Below, piece after piece: positions 12,385 to 13,955 of a stretch of DNA of 13,955 bases. Source of the stretch: Bacillota bacterium (GTDB taxonomy: Bacteria > Bacillota > Clostridia > Saccharofermentanales > UBA5734); NCBI GenBank assembly GCA_023438965.1, contig JAEXPB010000517.1, positions 1-13,955 of the forward strand, written 5' to 3'. The first letter of the stretch is position 1. The number at the start of each line of letters is the position of its first letter. The notes beneath the pieces were generated by a model, which had not been told where the DNA came from, made no database searches, and worked only from the letters and a program-made list of their open reading frames with translations. The translations under genes and the position numbers were made by a program.

Positions 12385-13818
12385 ATGAATCGAGACTATG
12401 TCTACCTCGCTTCAACCCAGTCGCTTTGCCCTGTTTGCCTGCAGCCGGTCAACGGCAAGATCATCTGGAACAGTCAGGGCGTATTCGTTTTGCGGCGTTG
12501 CCCCGAACATGGCGCATTCCGGGAGCTGCTGGAAGAAGACGCCGCCTATCATCTGCGGAAAAGCCAATTTGACAAACCCGGCACTGTGAGCAGCCACCAG
12601 ACGGACATCCGGCGGGGCTGCCCTTTTGATTGCGGCCTGTGCCCGGATCATGACCAGCATACCTGCATCGGGCTGATCGAGGTAACCCGGCGGTGCAACC
12701 TGCGCTGCGGCACCTGCTTCGCCAATGGGGGCGAAGGCCGCGATCTGCCGCTGGACAAGATTGCGGCCATGATGGACTTCTTCCTGGCTGCCGAGGGCGG
12801 CCGGGCCGAGATCCTCCAGATCAGCGGCGGCGAGCCGACCCTGCATCCGGACATTCTGGCGATCATCCGCCAGGCGCGGTCGAGGAATTTCGGCTATATC
12901 ATGTTGAATACCAACGGCTTGCGGCTGGCCGAGGATCCGGCTTTCACCGAGGCCTTGGCCGAATTCCGCGGCGGATTTGAGGTTTACTTGCAGTTTGACG
13001 GTTTGTCCGACGCTATCTACCGGCAGCTGCGCGGCCAGCCGCTGCTGGCGGTCAAGCAGGAAGCGATCCGGCAGCTCAACCGGTTCCATATCCCGACAAC
13101 GCTGGTTTATACAGTCGCTGCCGGCATCAACGACCAGGCAATCGGCGAGACCCTCGCCTACGGGATGGCCGAACCTTGCGTGCGCGGTGTCAATTTCCAG
13201 CCATTGGCCTATTTTGGCCGGCTGCCTGGCCAGATCGCCGTCGGGCTGGAGCGGCAGACCGCCAGTCCGGCCGGAAGCGCGACCGCCGCACAGCCGCCGC
13301 GGATCACGCTTTCCGGCGTCCTCAACCGGATCGAAGATCAGACCAGCCAGATGATCCGCCAGGACGATTTTATCCCGTTGCCCTGCAATGTCGAGCGGGT
13401 GGCGATCACCTACCTGATCAAACACAACGGCGCCTTCATTCCGATCACGCGCGGCAAGGACATGCGGGCTTACAAGGATGTCTTCAACAACACCTTCCTG
13501 TTCACGATCGAGGATACCCTGGGCAATCTGCAGGATAAGGACAGCAATTTCGGTCTGGGCAGCTGCTGTGACCTGGTGCGGGATCTGCGGAAATTCATCC
13601 CCAAGGGTTTCCTGTTCCAGTCCAAGGCCGATAAGATCCGCTTTGTCGATGAGAACACCTTCCGGATCAGTGTCAGTTCTTTTGTCGACACTTATAATTT
13701 TGACCGCAAATCCATGCAGAAGGAATGTGTCCATATCATCACGCCAGGCCTGAAGCGGATCCCGTTTTCCGCTTACAACATGTTGCACCGGGGGGATGAT
13801 GATGCCTATTACCTTTGA
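12385..13818 (+). CDS. COG1964-like radical SAM enzyme with auxiliary cysteine clusters
   Basis: A 477-residue soluble radical SAM protein. The N-terminal part has C15PVC18 and C39PEHG, which look like a rubredoxin- or zinc-type site. Next is CPFDCGLCPDHDQHTC (C79, C83, C86, C94), a likely auxiliary iron-sulfur site. The radical SAM cluster motif CNLRCGTC follows (C104, C108, C111), then SGGEPTLHPD (147-156), NTNG near 175 and LQFDGL near 202. Cysteines at 334, 394, 395 and 448 could complete further centres. This order is that of COG1964, the group containing archaeal tetraether lipid synthase (Tes), the MJ0619 methylase, and bacterial relatives implicated in membrane-spanning lipids. C-C bond formation or methylation on an unactivated carbon is therefore possible, but the substrate is not shown by sequence. 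AGGTGA lies six bases before the ATG. A membrane-protein start overlaps its 3' end. Confidence 0.85.
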   Translation: MNRDYVYLASTQSLCPVCLQPVNGKIIWNSQGVFVLRRCPEHGAFRELLEEDAAYHLRKSQFDKPGTVSSHQTDIRRGCPFDCGLCPDHDQHTCIGLIEVTRRCNLRCGTCFANGGEGRDLPLDKIAAMMDFFLAAEGGRAEILQISGGEPTLHPDILAIIRQARSRNFGYIMLNTNGLRLAEDPAFTEALAEFRGGFEVYLQFDGLSDAIYRQLRGQPLLAVKQEAIRQLNRFHIPTTLVYTVAAGINDQAIGETLAYGMAEPCVRGVNFQPLAYFGRLPGQIAVGLERQTASPAGSATAAQPPRITLSGVLNRIEDQTSQMIRQDDFIPLPCNVERVAITYLIKHNGAFIPITRGKDMRAYKDVFNNTFLFTIEDTLGNLQDKDSNFGLGSCCDLVRDLRKFIPKGFLFQSKADKIRFVDENTFRISVSSFVDTYNFDRKSMQKECVHIITPGLKRIPFSAYNMLHRGDDDAYYL

Positions 13819-13955
13819 ATGGGTGATCCAGAACCTGGTTTTCCTCTGCGTATTGGCCGTCCTGCTGGCCGTGACAGCCGACTTCCTGTTCTTCGAGCGG
13901 CGGAGCGGCGTCAAGCAGGGAAAACGCTCGATCGTGCGGACCAGCACGATGGTCC
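13802..13955 (+). CDS. N-terminal part of a small membrane protein, cut by the window edge
   Basis: An open frame without stop runs to the window end. Three consecutive ATG codons (13796, 13799, 13802) are possible starts; six G residues at 13790-13795 give ideal spacing for 13802. The first 51 residues comprise a hydrophobic segment (about 6-31, VIQNLVFLCVLAVLLAVTADFLFF), then a basic stretch ERRSGVKQGKRSIVR, presumably facing the cytoplasm. It overlaps the radical SAM stop by 17 bases in another frame, which implies translational coupling and a shared role. The family is not recognised from this fragment. Confidence 0.6.
   Translation, partial: MPITFEWVIQNLVFLCVLAVLLAVTADFLFFERRSGVKQGKRSIVRTSTMV

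Noticed and set aside
12412..13947. A 511-codon open frame on the minus strand opposite the radical SAM gene
   Set aside because: It is a by-product of GC-rich codon use in the plus-strand gene: no recognisable domain, and the plus strand has clear cysteine motifs, a promoter and a ribosome binding site.
1..13955. CRISPR arrays, tRNA/rRNA genes, insertion sequences and attachment sites
   Set aside because: No regularly spaced repeats, cloverleaf-like folds, transposase motifs or terminal inverted repeats were seen on either strand.

Overview
This window looks like a GC-rich, probably anaerobic, low-redundancy stretch from a Bacillota genome (most likely Clostridia). That is inference from gene content: an ECF sigma factor and a DUF4367 membrane protein of the clostridial type, a DUF1848 radical SAM protein, a second multi-cysteine radical SAM protein, a TipA-type MerR regulator, and strong AGGAGG-like ribosome binding sites. 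No rRNA, tRNA, CRISPR array, transposase, integrase or phage gene is visible. No gene-free stretch exceeds 300 bases; the longest (12117-12384) holds two divergent promoters.

Layout. (1) 1-1540, minus strand: a tightly packed operon reading off the left edge (SDR oxidoreductase, short polysaccharide-deacetylase-like protein, start of a further ORF), with a promoter at 1512-1540. (2) 1575-3398, plus strand: a DUF1848 radical SAM protein followed 30 bases later by an omega-amidase-like carbon-nitrogen hydrolase. (3) 3413-6373: an AraC regulator (minus) divergent from a GH42-like clan GH-A glycoside hydrolase (plus), a typical local regulator and target pair. (4) 6461-8956: a P2-type cation-pumping ATPase. 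(5) 9069-10321: two consecutive MerR regulators, the first of the AdhR/NmlR type with its conserved cysteine, the second a TipA-type drug sensor with a textbook 19-bp-spacer MerR promoter and palindromic operator. (6) 10308-12207, minus strand: an ECF sigma factor overlapping a DUF4367 membrane protein by 80 bases, then a stand-alone PAS protein. (7) 12250-13955, plus strand: a COG1964-like radical SAM enzyme with auxiliary cysteine clusters, overlapped by the start of a small membrane protein that runs off the right edge.

How they work together. The window is a patchwork of short transcription units rather than one system: sugar or glycan use (AraC plus hydrolase, perhaps SDR plus deacetylase), stress or envelope signalling (sigma/DUF4367, MerR pair, PAS), ion pumping, and two radical SAM units. 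The least explained part is the right end: a radical SAM enzyme related to the tetraether-synthase/COG1964 group, under its own strong promoter, facing a sigma/anti-sigma-like pair across a shared intergenic region with a direct repeat, and coupled to a membrane protein. Starts were moved from the longest reading frame where a ribosome binding site supported it (SDR, AraC, TipA, DUF4367, first MerR).
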